DNA from: Flavobacteria bacterium GWA2_35_26
Lineage (GTDB): Bacteria; Bacteroidota; Bacteroidia; Flavobacteriales; Flavobacteriaceae
Direction: 5' to 3'
DNA: 64,000 nucleotides
Assembly (NCBI GenBank): GCA_001800905.1
Contig: MGWH01000002.1
Span: 310,001-374,000 of the forward strand
The notes under the pieces: generated by a model
What the model saw: the letters and a program-made list of their open reading frames with translations, nothing else
Database searches by the model: none
What the model was told of the DNA's origin: nothing
Part shown: piece after piece, positions 37,856 to 45,815 of the stretch
How the letters are laid out: the number at the start of each line of letters is the position of its first letter
Position numbering within the stretch: position 1 is the stretch's first letter
Made by a program: the position numbers and the translations under genes

Positions 37856-38809
37856 TTACAACGAATAATTCAAATTAATACTCCAGCGGTAATTGGCTTC
37901 CACATTGCCGCCCGTTAAATTTTGTTTGATGGGTAACATGGCATTGGCTCCAAACGAAAAAGCATTGCGCCCCACTTCAAAACCAATTTTGCCAAACAAA
38001 GCATTGCCTGAAGTTTCCTTTAATTGAATTCCGTGTTGGTAATTGCTTTCATACGTTTCGCCAGCCAATCCCAATTGAGGGGCAAAAGACAAGGCATCTT
38101 TTTCGTATAAATAGAAAAATGTTGCCGCATAGTTCAATTGGTTTCCAAAACGGTAGTTTTTCTGATTTTCGCTTTTAATCACGTAATTCAGCATCGTATT
38201 GAGTCCAAATTGCTTTCTTCTGACAATGTATTCGGTTGCCAAAAGATAATCCCAACTCCCCGTTCCAACTTGAAAACTCGGGTTAATTGCTCCTGAATTG
38301 GTTTCGTTAAATTTTCCTGTAGGTAGTTTCAATCCGCCTCCCATTTGCCAAGTGTGAACCAAATAAGTGCTGTCTTTGTGCGTTTGATACAACCGATACA
38401 TGGCTAATAACGTAATATCTCCAATACCCCGTATCGATTGCTTTCCTGCTGGAGTGTCTCTATTGTGCGAATGATACGGAAGTAAAACCGAAATTTGAAT
38501 ATTTTCCTTCACAGGAATTCTGGCCCAAACTTGAGTGGTATTAAAATTTTCGGTGTACCAAAGCGAATTACTATACAAGCCATCTGTCGATTGGTATTGT
38601 TGATTGAAATAACGTACCCCAACAAAATTAGAATTGAACATTGAAGCAAAACCCATGCTGCCACCACTTGCAGAACATCCACAAGCATCACAATCGTCTT
38701 CCATAAAATCATGGAATTTTGCAAACGGATTTATAAACTGCAAACTATCTTTTTCAGTGGCATTAGCCAATTGGCAAAGAACTATAAATAGAAATGCTAT
38801 TTTTTTCAT
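37856..38809 (-). CDS. outer-membrane beta-barrel protein with CxxCxC motif
   Basis: 317 residues: signal peptide MKKIAFLFIVLCQLANA, a short segment with DDCDACGCSASGGSMGF (C40, C43, C45), then beta-strands ending NYRWSINLNYSL. It looks like the family annotated as transporter or putative outer-membrane channel near cytochrome-peroxidase genes in Bacteroidota. The CxxCxC cluster directly after signal cleavage is a probable metal site on the periplasmic side. It starts 14 bp after the MbnH-like gene and ends 10 bp before the small cysteine protein, so the three are surely co-transcribed. Confidence 0.75.
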   Translation of the reverse strand: MKKIAFLFIVLCQLANATEKDSLQFINPFAKFHDFMEDDCDACGCSASGGSMGFASMFNSNFVGVRYFNQQYQSTDGLYSNSLWYTENFNTTQVWARIPVKENIQISVLLPYHSHNRDTPAGKQSIRGIGDITLLAMYRLYQTHKDSTYLVHTWQMGGGLKLPTGKFNETNSGAINPSFQVGTGSWDYLLATEYIVRRKQFGLNTMLNYVIKSENQKNYRFGNQLNYAATFFYLYEKDALSFAPQLGLAGETYESNYQHGIQLKETSGNALFGKIGFEVGRNAFSFGANAMLPIKQNLTGGNVEANYRWSINLNYSL

Positions 38810-38823
38810 TGAATCAATTACAA

Positions 38824-39864
38824 TTAATATTCAGAAAATCGTTTGTCAGTTAAATACTGCGTATCCGTTAAGGTTTTCAAGAAAGCAATTACTTGCGATT
38901 TCTCTGAAGCAGTTAATGCAATTCCTGTAGTACCGTTACGTTTCAAAATAGGGTCCAATGTGGGTGAATTCTCCACACCTGAACTATAATGATCTAAAAC
39001 GGCTTCCAAAGTATACAATCGGCCGTCGTGCATGTATGGAGCTGTTTTTTCGACATTGCGCAAACTAGGCACTTTGAACTTGTGCAAATCTTGGGCTGAT
39101 TCCGTTACTCTATAACGGCCTACATCATTCAAGGCAGGGTTTACTGGCAATCCATTATTTCGAAACGAATTATCCGTAAATAAATCCGTAGCATGGCAGC
39201 TGGCACATTTTTGATTGAAAACGGCATATCCTTCTAATTCTTGTTGTGACATTGTACCGCCCACTTCATTACGGCGGTATTTATCAAAACGAGAATTGGA
39301 GGAAGTGACAATCAACATAAATTGTCCCAGGGCTTTAAGCATGTTTTCAGAATTGATTTGTCCGTCAGTGAAAGCCAATTTGAATAACTTCTGGTATTCG
39401 GCATCGCCTTTCATCATAGTAATAGCTTTACTAAAATCGCCATTCATTTCTATAGGATTAGTAAAAGGCAAAATTGCTTGTAAATCCAAATGAGTCACAG
39501 CACCATCCCACATAAATGCAGTTTGATAGCCTAAATTCTGAATTGAAGGCGTATTTCTTATTCCTACTAAATCATCTACTCCATGACTAAAGGTGTGTCC
39601 ATGATGCGTAAAAGCATCTTCTTGTATATGGCAAAAACCACAAGAAACAGTACCGTCAGAAGCCAATCGTCCTTCGTAAAATAATTTTTTACCCAATTCA
39701 AATCCTTTTTCAGTGGGTGGATTATTTGCCAAGTTATAAGCTAATGGCGGAAAGTTAGAAGGCACTTTAAATTCCAAAGGAATGTTTTGATACAGATCAT
39801 CTTGATCGTCTGTGCAATTCCAAAACAGTGGTAAAATGAGCAACAACAGTATTTTTGTTTTCAT
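38824..39864 (-). CDS. MbnH/MauG-type di-haem cytochrome c peroxidase
   Basis: 346-residue periplasmic lipoprotein: signal ends LPLFWNC with C17 as lipidation site. Two haem-binding sites are visible, C75-GFC-H79 and C220-ASC-H224, giving the bacterial di-haem peroxidase fold, with the APYMHDGRL motif near 275-283 in the second half. The family contains true H2O2 peroxidases and MauG/MbnH enzymes that oxidise residues in a partner protein. Because the gene directly follows an MbnP-like gene, I assign it to the MbnH side; in Methylosinus MbnH oxidises a tryptophan of MbnP to kynurenine. That chemistry here is inferred. Confidence 0.85.
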   Translation of the reverse strand: MKTKILLLLILPLFWNCTDDQDDLYQNIPLEFKVPSNFPPLAYNLANNPPTEKGFELGKKLFYEGRLASDGTVSCGFCHIQEDAFTHHGHTFSHGVDDLVGIRNTPSIQNLGYQTAFMWDGAVTHLDLQAILPFTNPIEMNGDFSKAITMMKGDAEYQKLFKLAFTDGQINSENMLKALGQFMLIVTSSNSRFDKYRRNEVGGTMSQQELEGYAVFNQKCASCHATDLFTDNSFRNNGLPVNPALNDVGRYRVTESAQDLHKFKVPSLRNVEKTAPYMHDGRLYTLEAVLDHYSSGVENSPTLDPILKRNGTTGIALTASEKSQVIAFLKTLTDTQYLTDKRFSEY

Positions 39865-39879
39865 TTTTAAAAAGATTTA

Positions 39880-39913
39880 AAAAAGCGGTCAGTGGTTATA
39901 CCAACCGCTTTTT
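39880..39913 (-). terminator. terminator-like hairpin between MbnP and MbnH genes
   Basis: Ten-bp arms AAAAAGCGGT/ACCGCTTTTT with an inner TGG/CCA pairing, followed by a T run on the minus strand, 8 nt after the MbnP stop. Likely lets MbnP be made in excess of its modifying enzyme. Confidence 0.65.
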
Positions 39914-39921
39914 AATTGAAT

Positions 39922-40716
39922 TTAATCGTTATGTACGTGATCTATAGTAAACATTTTAGATACGTTAGCCATTATTAAAGCTAGTCTATCACCTCCCATT
40001 ATGTCTCCCGAAGTTCCTGTTGTTACAGCAATTTTATTATCGCCATCTACTATTTTTTTAGCATCTGCAATAATGTGAACTTGAGGCGTAATCGTTGTTC
40101 TTACTTTGGCTACACTAGGAAATTGAATAGTGATTTCTGCATAATTGTAGGTTTCAACATTGTTAACTACTACTTTTCCTGTATGCACTCTATAATTACG
40201 TGGAGTCGTTAAAGTAGCTGATGTAGCATTTCCTTCAAAATTCACAAATTTATATCCACCAGTCCAGCTCCACATCATTGACGCTGTTTGGGCTGCTGCT
40301 AAAAAGTCCCCTTGACCTGTAGCGCCTAATTCCCACTGCGCTCTATCCACACCAATTCCAAATTTTACACTAGTGTAATCTGCTGCTGGAATTTTAGCCA
40401 AGTTTAAAATTTGGCTTGCTGTTGTTGCTTCATCAACAATAAAATAACTGCTTGATTTAGGGTAGGTAAAAGTGGTCCCGTCTGCTTTAGTCAAAACAAT
40501 ATTACTCACAATATATTTTAATTGTGTTGCCTTAACTTTCTCTCCATTTGAATTCGTATACTCTGTATTGAATGCAAAATTTGCTGTCCCGTAAGTGTTA
40601 TCAAACTCTAATTTTAAATTACCTTCTCCTGAGATTACTTCGTCATCATTAGAACAAGAGAATAAACTGATTGCGATTATAACGATCGCAGCGATTTTTT
40701 TTAATTGAAATTTCAT
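39922..40716 (-). CDS. MbnP-family copper-binding lipoprotein
   Basis: 264 residues: lipoprotein signal ALIS-type with cysteine at C21 (SLFSCSNDD), then the MbnP-like beta-sandwich: GEGNLKLEFDNTYG, the long LKYIVSNIVLTKADG strand pair, VKFGIGVDRAQW, and the signature MMWSWTGGYKFVNFEG (147-161) with W149 and W151. H178 lies in YRVHTG and the C-terminus has HVHND (H260, H262). In characterised members a tryptophan is turned to kynurenine by MbnH and copper is bound; the MWSW block and His residues are the obvious candidates here. Immediately upstream of the MbnH-like gene. No methanobactin genes in the window. Confidence 0.82.
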   Translation of the reverse strand: MKFQLKKIAAIVIIAISLFSCSNDDEVISGEGNLKLEFDNTYGTANFAFNTEYTNSNGEKVKATQLKYIVSNIVLTKADGTTFTYPKSSSYFIVDEATTASQILNLAKIPAADYTSVKFGIGVDRAQWELGATGQGDFLAAAQTASMMWSWTGGYKFVNFEGNATSATLTTPRNYRVHTGKVVVNNVETYNYAEITIQFPSVAKVRTTITPQVHIIADAKKIVDGDNKIAVTTGTSGDIMGGDRLALIMANVSKMFTIDHVHND

Positions 40717-40788
40717 TTCTTAATTTTTATGTAAATAGTAAATACTACCAGTATGTTCCTTTTAGCTCATGCTAAAAAAACACACTGA

Positions 40789-40806
40789 TTTACATTCGTA
40801 TGTAAA
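40789..40806. promoter_or_regulatory. operator-like palindrome upstream of the MbnP gene
   Basis: TTTACAT-TCGT-ATGTAAA, perfect 7-bp arms, overlapped by a second dyad CATTCG/CGAATG (40794-40812). A further TTTACAT half-site lies on the minus strand nearer the start codon (about 40733-40741). Placed 73-90 bp before the MbnP start in a 122-bp gap; a regulator site or an mRNA hairpin is possible. Confidence 0.45.
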
Positions 40807-40838
40807 CGAATGAAAGGCAACTGAATGCCAACTACAAT

Positions 40839-41213
40839 TTAAGAAAGGATTGTGGGCGGGTGAAATTCTGAATTCGTATTCAAATAGGAATACAAATTTA
40901 AATAAGAAGATTTATTCTTGGTTTGTTTAGAACAACCGCAAGAAACTAAAGCAACTGTTTTAATTTCTTTAAAAAATAAAACTTCTTGGATTGGTGAAAA
41001 GGATTTTTTGTCAGATGAAATCGGTTTTTCTGTATCAGCCGCTTTGGCCAATTCTTTCATCAAATGACATTTTCCGTTACATTGTAGTTTGGGTTTGTCT
41101 TTGTTTTCACAAAGTACTTTGCTAATGTATTCATAGTTAACAACATAATCTACAACCGGAAGAATTGGCTTTAGAAATAAGGCGATTAGTACTATGAATA
41201 TCATTTTTTTCAC
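40839..41213 (-). CDS. small membrane-anchored cysteine protein A (CNGKCH)
   Basis: 124 residues, the same length as its paralogue at 37471-37845. The start is GTG; alignment of MKKMIF with MKKLVF of the paralogue supports it over an internal ATG. Hydrophobic N-terminus, C35 in VLCENKDKP, C45/C49/H50 in CNGKCHLMKEL, and C92/C94 in VSCGCSK; C-terminus SYLNLYSYLNTN. Core motifs are kept while the second cysteine pair differs in spacing (CGC here, CRYC there). It opens the copper-associated run and is followed by a 122-bp gap with hairpins. Function unknown; metal binding is inferred. Confidence 0.78.
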   Translation of the reverse strand: MKKMIFIVLIALFLKPILPVVDYVVNYEYISKVLCENKDKPKLQCNGKCHLMKELAKAADTEKPISSDKKSFSPIQEVLFFKEIKTVALVSCGCSKQTKNKSSYLNLYSYLNTNSEFHPPTILS

Positions 41214-41355
41214 AACGCAAAAATAATCAATAATCCAGTTATATTGTAATGATTATCCTCTTTTTTTCATGAGGTGGGTTTGCTAAACTTTTGTTAAGAA
41301 CTAAACCTTTTAATTTTCCAATCGTCTTAACCAGCGTAACTTTAAATTTATAATC

Positions 41356-41787
41356 ATGAAAAATGTATGTATTGTTGCTCTATTAGTTATTGGACTAAGT
41401 AGTTTTGCCCAGGAAAGAAAAGAAAGACACCCCAAAGGAGAAATGGAACAAATGACTCCAGAACAACGCAATCAGTTGCATCTTAAAAAAATGACCTTGG
41501 ATTTGGATCTCAATGCCAAACAACAAGAACAGCTTACTAAAATCTTAGCCGATCAAAGTGCCAAAAGAGAAGCAATGAAAGCGGAACACAAAGTCAAAAT
41601 GGAAGAAGCAAAAGCAATTCGCTTTGAAATGAAAAAGAAAATACTCGATGAGCAAATTGAAATGAAAAACAAAATGAAATCGATTTTATCCGCCGAACAA
41701 TTTGCCAAATGGGAAATGAAAAAAGAAAAAAACAACAAGCGAATGGGGGAAGGAAGAAAAAAACACAAAGAACGCCTAAGGGATTAA
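41356..41787 (+). CDS. Spy/CpxP-like periplasmic helical protein
   Basis: 143 residues: signal peptide MKNVCIVALLVIGLSSFAQ, then an almost wholly helical, highly charged body with two LTxxQ-like units, DLDLNAKQQEQLTKIL and SILSAEQFAKWEMKK, and many Met, Lys and Glu residues. Spy and CpxP are envelope-stress chaperones of this design, and related proteins are named heavy-metal sensors. It is divergent from the copper-associated block, 142 bp away, so metal or envelope stress would be a sensible trigger. Low-complexity composition makes family assignment tentative. Confidence 0.7.
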   Translation: MKNVCIVALLVIGLSSFAQERKERHPKGEMEQMTPEQRNQLHLKKMTLDLDLNAKQQEQLTKILADQSAKREAMKAEHKVKMEEAKAIRFEMKKKILDEQIEMKNKMKSILSAEQFAKWEMKKEKNNKRMGEGRKKHKERLRD

Positions 41788-41790
41788 TTC

Positions 41791-41828
41791 AAAAAAAAAA
41801 CTTCCGGTTGATAGCCGGAAGTTTTTTA
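41791..41828. terminator. bidirectional terminator, Spy-like/hemL
   Basis: Eight-bp arms ACTTCCGG/CCGGAAGT (41800-41807, 41815-41822) with ten As on the left and six Ts on the right between convergent genes. Confidence 0.85.
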
Positions 41829-41838
41829 TTATATTAAA

Positions 41839-43125
41839 TTAAAACGTTTTGGATACTTTATCAATCGCTTGAATGGTAACATCCAAATCTTCATAGGTTA
41901 AGGCATCGGTAATAAACCAGGTTTCATAAGCAGATGGCGCAATGTAAATTCCTTCTTGCAATAATCCATGAAAGAATTTTTTGAAAGTGGCATTGTCTCC
42001 TTTGGCAGCCGATTGAAAATCAACCACCGGATCAGCATCAAAATGAACCGAAATCATAGATCCCACTCGGTTAATTGTAAAGATTACCTTATTTGCAGTT
42101 AAAACGCGTTCGATTCCCGCTGCTAAATAGGCTGTTTTTTCTTCTAATCGTTGGAAAATTGAAGCATCATTATTCAAAGCTTGCAACATGGCTAATCCAG
42201 CAGCCATAGCCAATGGATTTCCAGATAAAGTTCCCGCTTGATAAACCGGTCCTAGAGGAGCCAAATGATTCATAATTTCTGAACGAGCTGCAAATGCGCC
42301 TACTGGCAATCCGCCTCCAATTACTTTTCCGAAACAAACGATATCCGCTTGTATGTTATATAATTCTTGCACACCGCCTTTGGCTAAACGGAAACCCGTC
42401 ATCACTTCATCAAAAATTAACAGGATACCATTATCTGTACACAATTGGCGTAAGCCTTCTAAAAATCCTTTTTGCGGTGGAATACAACCCATATTTCCTG
42501 CAACGGGTTCTACAATAATAGCGGCAATTTCATTTTTATTGGCCTCAATTAAAGTCGCCACATTATCCAAATCATTGTAACGCGCTAACAAAGTATCTTT
42601 GGCAGTACCTTCAGTAACACCCGGACTATTGGGCGAACCAAAAGTAATAGCGCCACTTCCCGCCTGAATTAAAAACGAGTCTGAATGACCGTGGTAACAA
42701 CCCGCAAATTTGATAATTTTATCTCTTTTGGTATAACCTCGAGCCAAACGAATGGCGCTCATACAGGCCTCAGTCCCCGAATTCACAAAACGGATTTTAT
42801 CAATATTCGGTACCATAGATACCGCTAAAGCCGCAATTTGAGTTTCCAATTCGGTGGGCATTCCAAAAGAAGTTCCCAATTGGGCTTTCGCTACAACCGC
42901 ATCTACAACTGGTGCATAGGCATGACCTAACACCATTGGGCCCCATGAATTGATATAATCAATTAAACGGTTACCATCTTCGTCATACAAATAGGCTCCT
43001 TTGGCACTTTTTACAAAAATGGGAGTTCCTCCTACCGCTTTAAATGCTCGTACTGGCGAATTTACCCCTCCTGGAATTACTTTTTCGGCTTCAGCAAACA
43101 GCTGACTGCTTCTTTGGTATATCAT
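41839..43125 (-). CDS. hemL: glutamate-1-semialdehyde 2,1-aminomutase
   Basis: PLP enzyme of tetrapyrrole synthesis making 5-aminolevulinate. 428 residues with the N-terminal [41 protein letters not shown] and the PLP lysine in [15 protein letters not shown]. Normal length. It follows the glucosaminidase gene by 18 bp, probably as one operon. Confidence 0.97.
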   Translation of the reverse strand: MIYQRSSQLFAEAEKVIPGGVNSPVRAFKAVGGTPIFVKSAKGAYLYDEDGNRLIDYINSWGPMVLGHAYAPVVDAVVAKAQLGTSFGMPTELETQIAALAVSMVPNIDKIRFVNSGTEACMSAIRLARGYTKRDKIIKFAGCYHGHSDSFLIQAGSGAITFGSPNSPGVTEGTAKDTLLARYNDLDNVATLIEANKNEIAAIIVEPVAGNMGCIPPQKGFLEGLRQLCTDNGILLIFDEVMTGFRLAKGGVQELYNIQADIVCFGKVIGGGLPVGAFAARSEIMNHLAPLGPVYQAGTLSGNPLAMAAGLAMLQALNNDASIFQRLEEKTAYLAAGIERVLTANKVIFTINRVGSMISVHFDADPVVDFQSAAKGDNATFKKFFHGLLQEGIYIAPSAYETWFITDALTYEDLDVTIQAIDKVSKTF

Positions 43126-43143
43126 TGTTCTTGTATTTTGTAA

Positions 43144-43947
43144 TTATTTTAATCGAAGTTTTTGACCCACATAAAGTGAGTTATCGATCATATTATTTTT
43201 TTGTTTGATGTCTTCTAAACTCAAATTGAATTTTTTGGCAATTGAAAATAGGGTGTCCCCTTTTTGCACTTCGTATTCGCCTTGAGTTGAACTATCCGCA
43301 ACGGGTGCCGCTTCCATTTTCTTTTTGTTTAAGGTAAATTTCTTTCCTAGAACCTGGCTGTCGTATTGGTACAACTCATAACGCTCGATGTACGAAATCA
43401 ACTTTTCCGGATAATTAGGATCTGTAGCGTAACCCGCTAAACGCAAACCTTTAGCCCATGCTTCGTAGTCATCTTGGGGTAATTCAAATAGACTCGCGTA
43501 CCTGTTTCTTCCTGTCAAAAAAGTCGCGTGATCTTTAAAGGATTCTGCTGGATCATTGTATTTTCTAAAACATTCCTGCGCCGAATCATCATCTTTAAGC
43601 ACACTTTCCCCAGTCCAATCGGCATGGCATTTAATTCCGAAATGATTATTGGCAGTAGCTGCTAAAGACCCTTTTCCTGCACCTGATTCTAAAATTCCTT
43701 GTGCCAAAATAATACTAGCCGGAATACCGTAATTTTTCATATTGCTCATCGCAACCTCCTTATAATTAGCAATATAATCATTCACTGTTCCATTGACAGC
43801 TATCGGCTTTGAAGGCGTCGAACTTGAATTTCTTTTGTATTTACTGGAATTATAACGGCTGTCTTTTTGTGTCACAATCACCGATTTCTTGGCGTGACAT
43901 CCAACTAATAGTAACAACACAAAAATAAGTACACTCTTTTTAATCAT
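43144..43947 (-). CDS. glucosaminidase-LysM lipoprotein
   Basis: 267 residues. Lipoprotein signal with C17 in LLLLVGCHAKK; a glucosaminidase (FlgJ/LytD type) domain about 60-195 with catalytic glutamate in IILAQGILESGAGKGSLA and NNHFGIKCHADW; and a C-terminal LysM peptidoglycan-binding repeat (YEVQKGDTLFSIAKKFNLSLEDI). It should cut the glycan backbone of peptidoglycan at the outer-membrane inner face. Its start overlaps the end of the upstream deaminase-family gene by 8 bp, indicating co-transcription. Confidence 0.9.
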   Translation of the reverse strand: MIKKSVLIFVLLLLVGCHAKKSVIVTQKDSRYNSSKYKRNSSSTPSKPIAVNGTVNDYIANYKEVAMSNMKNYGIPASIILAQGILESGAGKGSLAATANNHFGIKCHADWTGESVLKDDDSAQECFRKYNDPAESFKDHATFLTGRNRYASLFELPQDDYEAWAKGLRLAGYATDPNYPEKLISYIERYELYQYDSQVLGKKFTLNKKKMEAAPVADSSTQGEYEVQKGDTLFSIAKKFNLSLEDIKQKNNMIDNSLYVGQKLRLK

Positions 43948-44851
43948 GAGTATGTAGTATTGGTAAACCTTTATTTTTAAGTTTCAAATTCATACCTTGA
44001 ATTCCTTGCAGACCACCGGTATGAATCAATAATATATTCGTGTTCTCTGGAAAGTAATTTTTTGCAATCAAATCTAGAATTCCAAAAACCATTTTTCCAG
44101 TATAAACAGGATCTAAGGGAATTTGAGTTTGTGCATAAAATCGATTGATCCAATCAATTAAATCCGGACTTACTTTTCCATATCCACCAAAATGATAATC
44201 GGTAATTAATTCCCAATTTTCATGGCGTACAAATTTACGAATTTCATCTTGTAAAAACTCGCCTTTTAAAGCAGGAAATCCTAAAACTTTTTGATGAGGT
44301 AAAACACTATTAATTAGTCCCGAAATAGTTCCTCCCGTTCCAATGGCACAAGCCACATAATCAAAGGAAGCATCTTCTGGAGTCAAAATTTCTTCACAAC
44401 CCTGTATCGCAAAGGCATTGGTTCCGCCTTCAGGAATTAAATAAAAGGCTCCGTATTTTTGTTGTAATTGTTCCAAAAAAAACTCCTCAGTTTTTAAGCG
44501 AAAGGTTTCTCTGGAAACAAATTCGAACTGCATACCGCATTCTTGGGCAAAATTCAAAGTAGGATTGCTTTCTATTTTATCCGCTAATTCGTCTCCGCGA
44601 ATGATTCCAATAGTTTGAAACCCATTTTCTTTCCCTGCATATGCCACCGCGGCAATATGATTGGAATAGGCTCCACCAAATGTTAAAAGTGCAGATTGAT
44701 TTTCGGCTTTTGCTTGCAGCAAATTGTACTTTAATTTCCTGAATTTATTGCCTGAAACAAATGGGTGTATCAAATCATCTCGTTTGATAACAAGAGAAAT
44801 GCCTTTTGGCAAATCGATAGCAATAGCTTGATTCAATGAATAGGAGAACAA
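43940..44851 (-). CDS. ACC deaminase / D-cysteine desulfhydrase family PLP enzyme
   Basis: 303 residues, tryptophan-synthase-beta fold type. The PLP lysine lies in FVSGNKFRKLKYNL (about 35), with FGGAYSNHIAAVAYAG and the phosphate-binding CAIGTGGTISGLI. Family members either deaminate 1-aminocyclopropane-1-carboxylate or release sulfide from D-cysteine; outside plant-associated bacteria the latter is more usual, so I favour a D-cysteine desulfhydrase-like activity, not proven. First gene of a three-gene run with the glucosaminidase and hemL. Confidence 0.85.
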   Translation of the reverse strand: MFSYSLNQAIAIDLPKGISLVIKRDDLIHPFVSGNKFRKLKYNLLQAKAENQSALLTFGGAYSNHIAAVAYAGKENGFQTIGIIRGDELADKIESNPTLNFAQECGMQFEFVSRETFRLKTEEFFLEQLQQKYGAFYLIPEGGTNAFAIQGCEEILTPEDASFDYVACAIGTGGTISGLINSVLPHQKVLGFPALKGEFLQDEIRKFVRHENWELITDYHFGGYGKVSPDLIDWINRFYAQTQIPLDPVYTGKMVFGILDLIAKNYFPENTNILLIHTGGLQGIQGMNLKLKNKGLPILHTHD

Positions 44852-44896
44852 ATGTTAAATATTTAGTAAGGAATTACAACGGCCGCTTTTAATTTC

Positions 44897-44904
44897 TAAA
44901 TTTG
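44897..44904 (+). promoter_or_regulatory. -7 box of DUF5522 gene
   Basis: TAAATTTG, 33 nt before the start codon, fits TAnnTTTG; no clear -33 TTG. Confidence 0.45.
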
Positions 44905-44928
44905 TTTGCAAACTAATTACAGTTGTAA

Positions 44929-45117
<189 letters not shown>

Positions 45118-45177
45118 ATTTAAACCAACTCATTGTTTCCGAAAAAATCAATTTTTAACATTTAAACTAGCACAATC

Positions 45178-45717
45178 ATGAAAGCAATTCAATTTCTTTT
45201 CGCAGTATTACTTTTCACCATGGTTTCTTGCGGTTCTATGGTGAGTGTCAATGCAGATTACGACAAAAAAGTCGATTTTTCAACTTACAAAACCTTTGCG
45301 TATTACAAAACGGGTATCGACAAAGTTGAAATTTCCGATTTAGACAAACGCAGAATTCTACATGCCATTGACCAGCAAATGCTCGCCAAAGGCTTTACTA
45401 AAAGTGAAAATCCCGACTTGTTAATCAATATTTTTACCAAATCGCGCGAGCAAGTTAGCGTGAATCAATTCAATGCCGGTTGGGGTTACGGCTGGGGATG
45501 GGGTTGGAATCCCTTTATGATGGGCGGTCAACAAACTACTGTTACTTCTTCCACTGAAGGCACCTTATACATTGATTTTATTGATGCTAAAAAGAAAGAA
45601 ATGATTTGGCAAGGTGAAGGAACTGGATTCCTAACTAAAAATACCCATAAAAAGGAAGAACGAATCAACGCATTCGTTACCAAAATTGTAGCACAATACC
45701 CTCCTGTTACAAAATAA
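45178..45717 (+). CDS. DUF4136 lipoprotein
   Basis: 179 residues; lipoprotein signal FAVLLFTMVSCGS (C18). The DUF4136 domain shows VNADYDKKVDFSTYKTFAYY at the start, LLINIFTKSREQVSV, and the C-terminal GTLYIDFIDAKKKEMIWQGEGTG. A Gly/Trp-rich insert GWGYGWGWGWNPF sits in the middle. Envelope protein of unknown role; ends in an intrinsic terminator. Confidence 0.88.
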   Translation: MKAIQFLFAVLLFTMVSCGSMVSVNADYDKKVDFSTYKTFAYYKTGIDKVEISDLDKRRILHAIDQQMLAKGFTKSENPDLLINIFTKSREQVSVNQFNAGWGYGWGWGWNPFMMGGQQTTVTSSTEGTLYIDFIDAKKKEMIWQGEGTGFLTKNTHKKEERINAFVTKIVAQYPPVTK

Positions 45718-45728
45718 TAAATCAAATA

Positions 45729-45757
45729 CAACCTCCTACTTTAGGAGGTTTTTTTAT
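45729..45757 (+). terminator. terminator of DUF4136 gene
   Basis: Nine-bp arms AACCTCCTA/TAGGAGGTT (45730-45738, 45742-45750) followed by seven Ts. Confidence 0.88.
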
Positions 45758-45789
45758 TAATACCACAGCCAGATGTAGAAAACAATTCG

Positions 45790-45797
45790 TATTTTTG
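45790..45797 (+). promoter_or_regulatory. -7 box of ilvA
   Basis: TATTTTTG, 18 nt before the ilvA start; exact TAnnTTTG match but no TTG at the right distance. Confidence 0.45.
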
Positions 45798-45815
45798 AAT
45801 TAAAATTAATAAAAT

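Noticed and set aside
38824..39864. Ordinary cytochrome c peroxidase for H2O2 detoxification
   Set aside because: Possible by fold, but the directly adjacent MbnP-like gene makes the MbnH role more likely; kept as the alternative.
41218..41225. TATTTTTG box just before cysteine protein A
   Set aside because: It lies only 4 bp before the GTG start, so transcription would begin at or inside the start codon.
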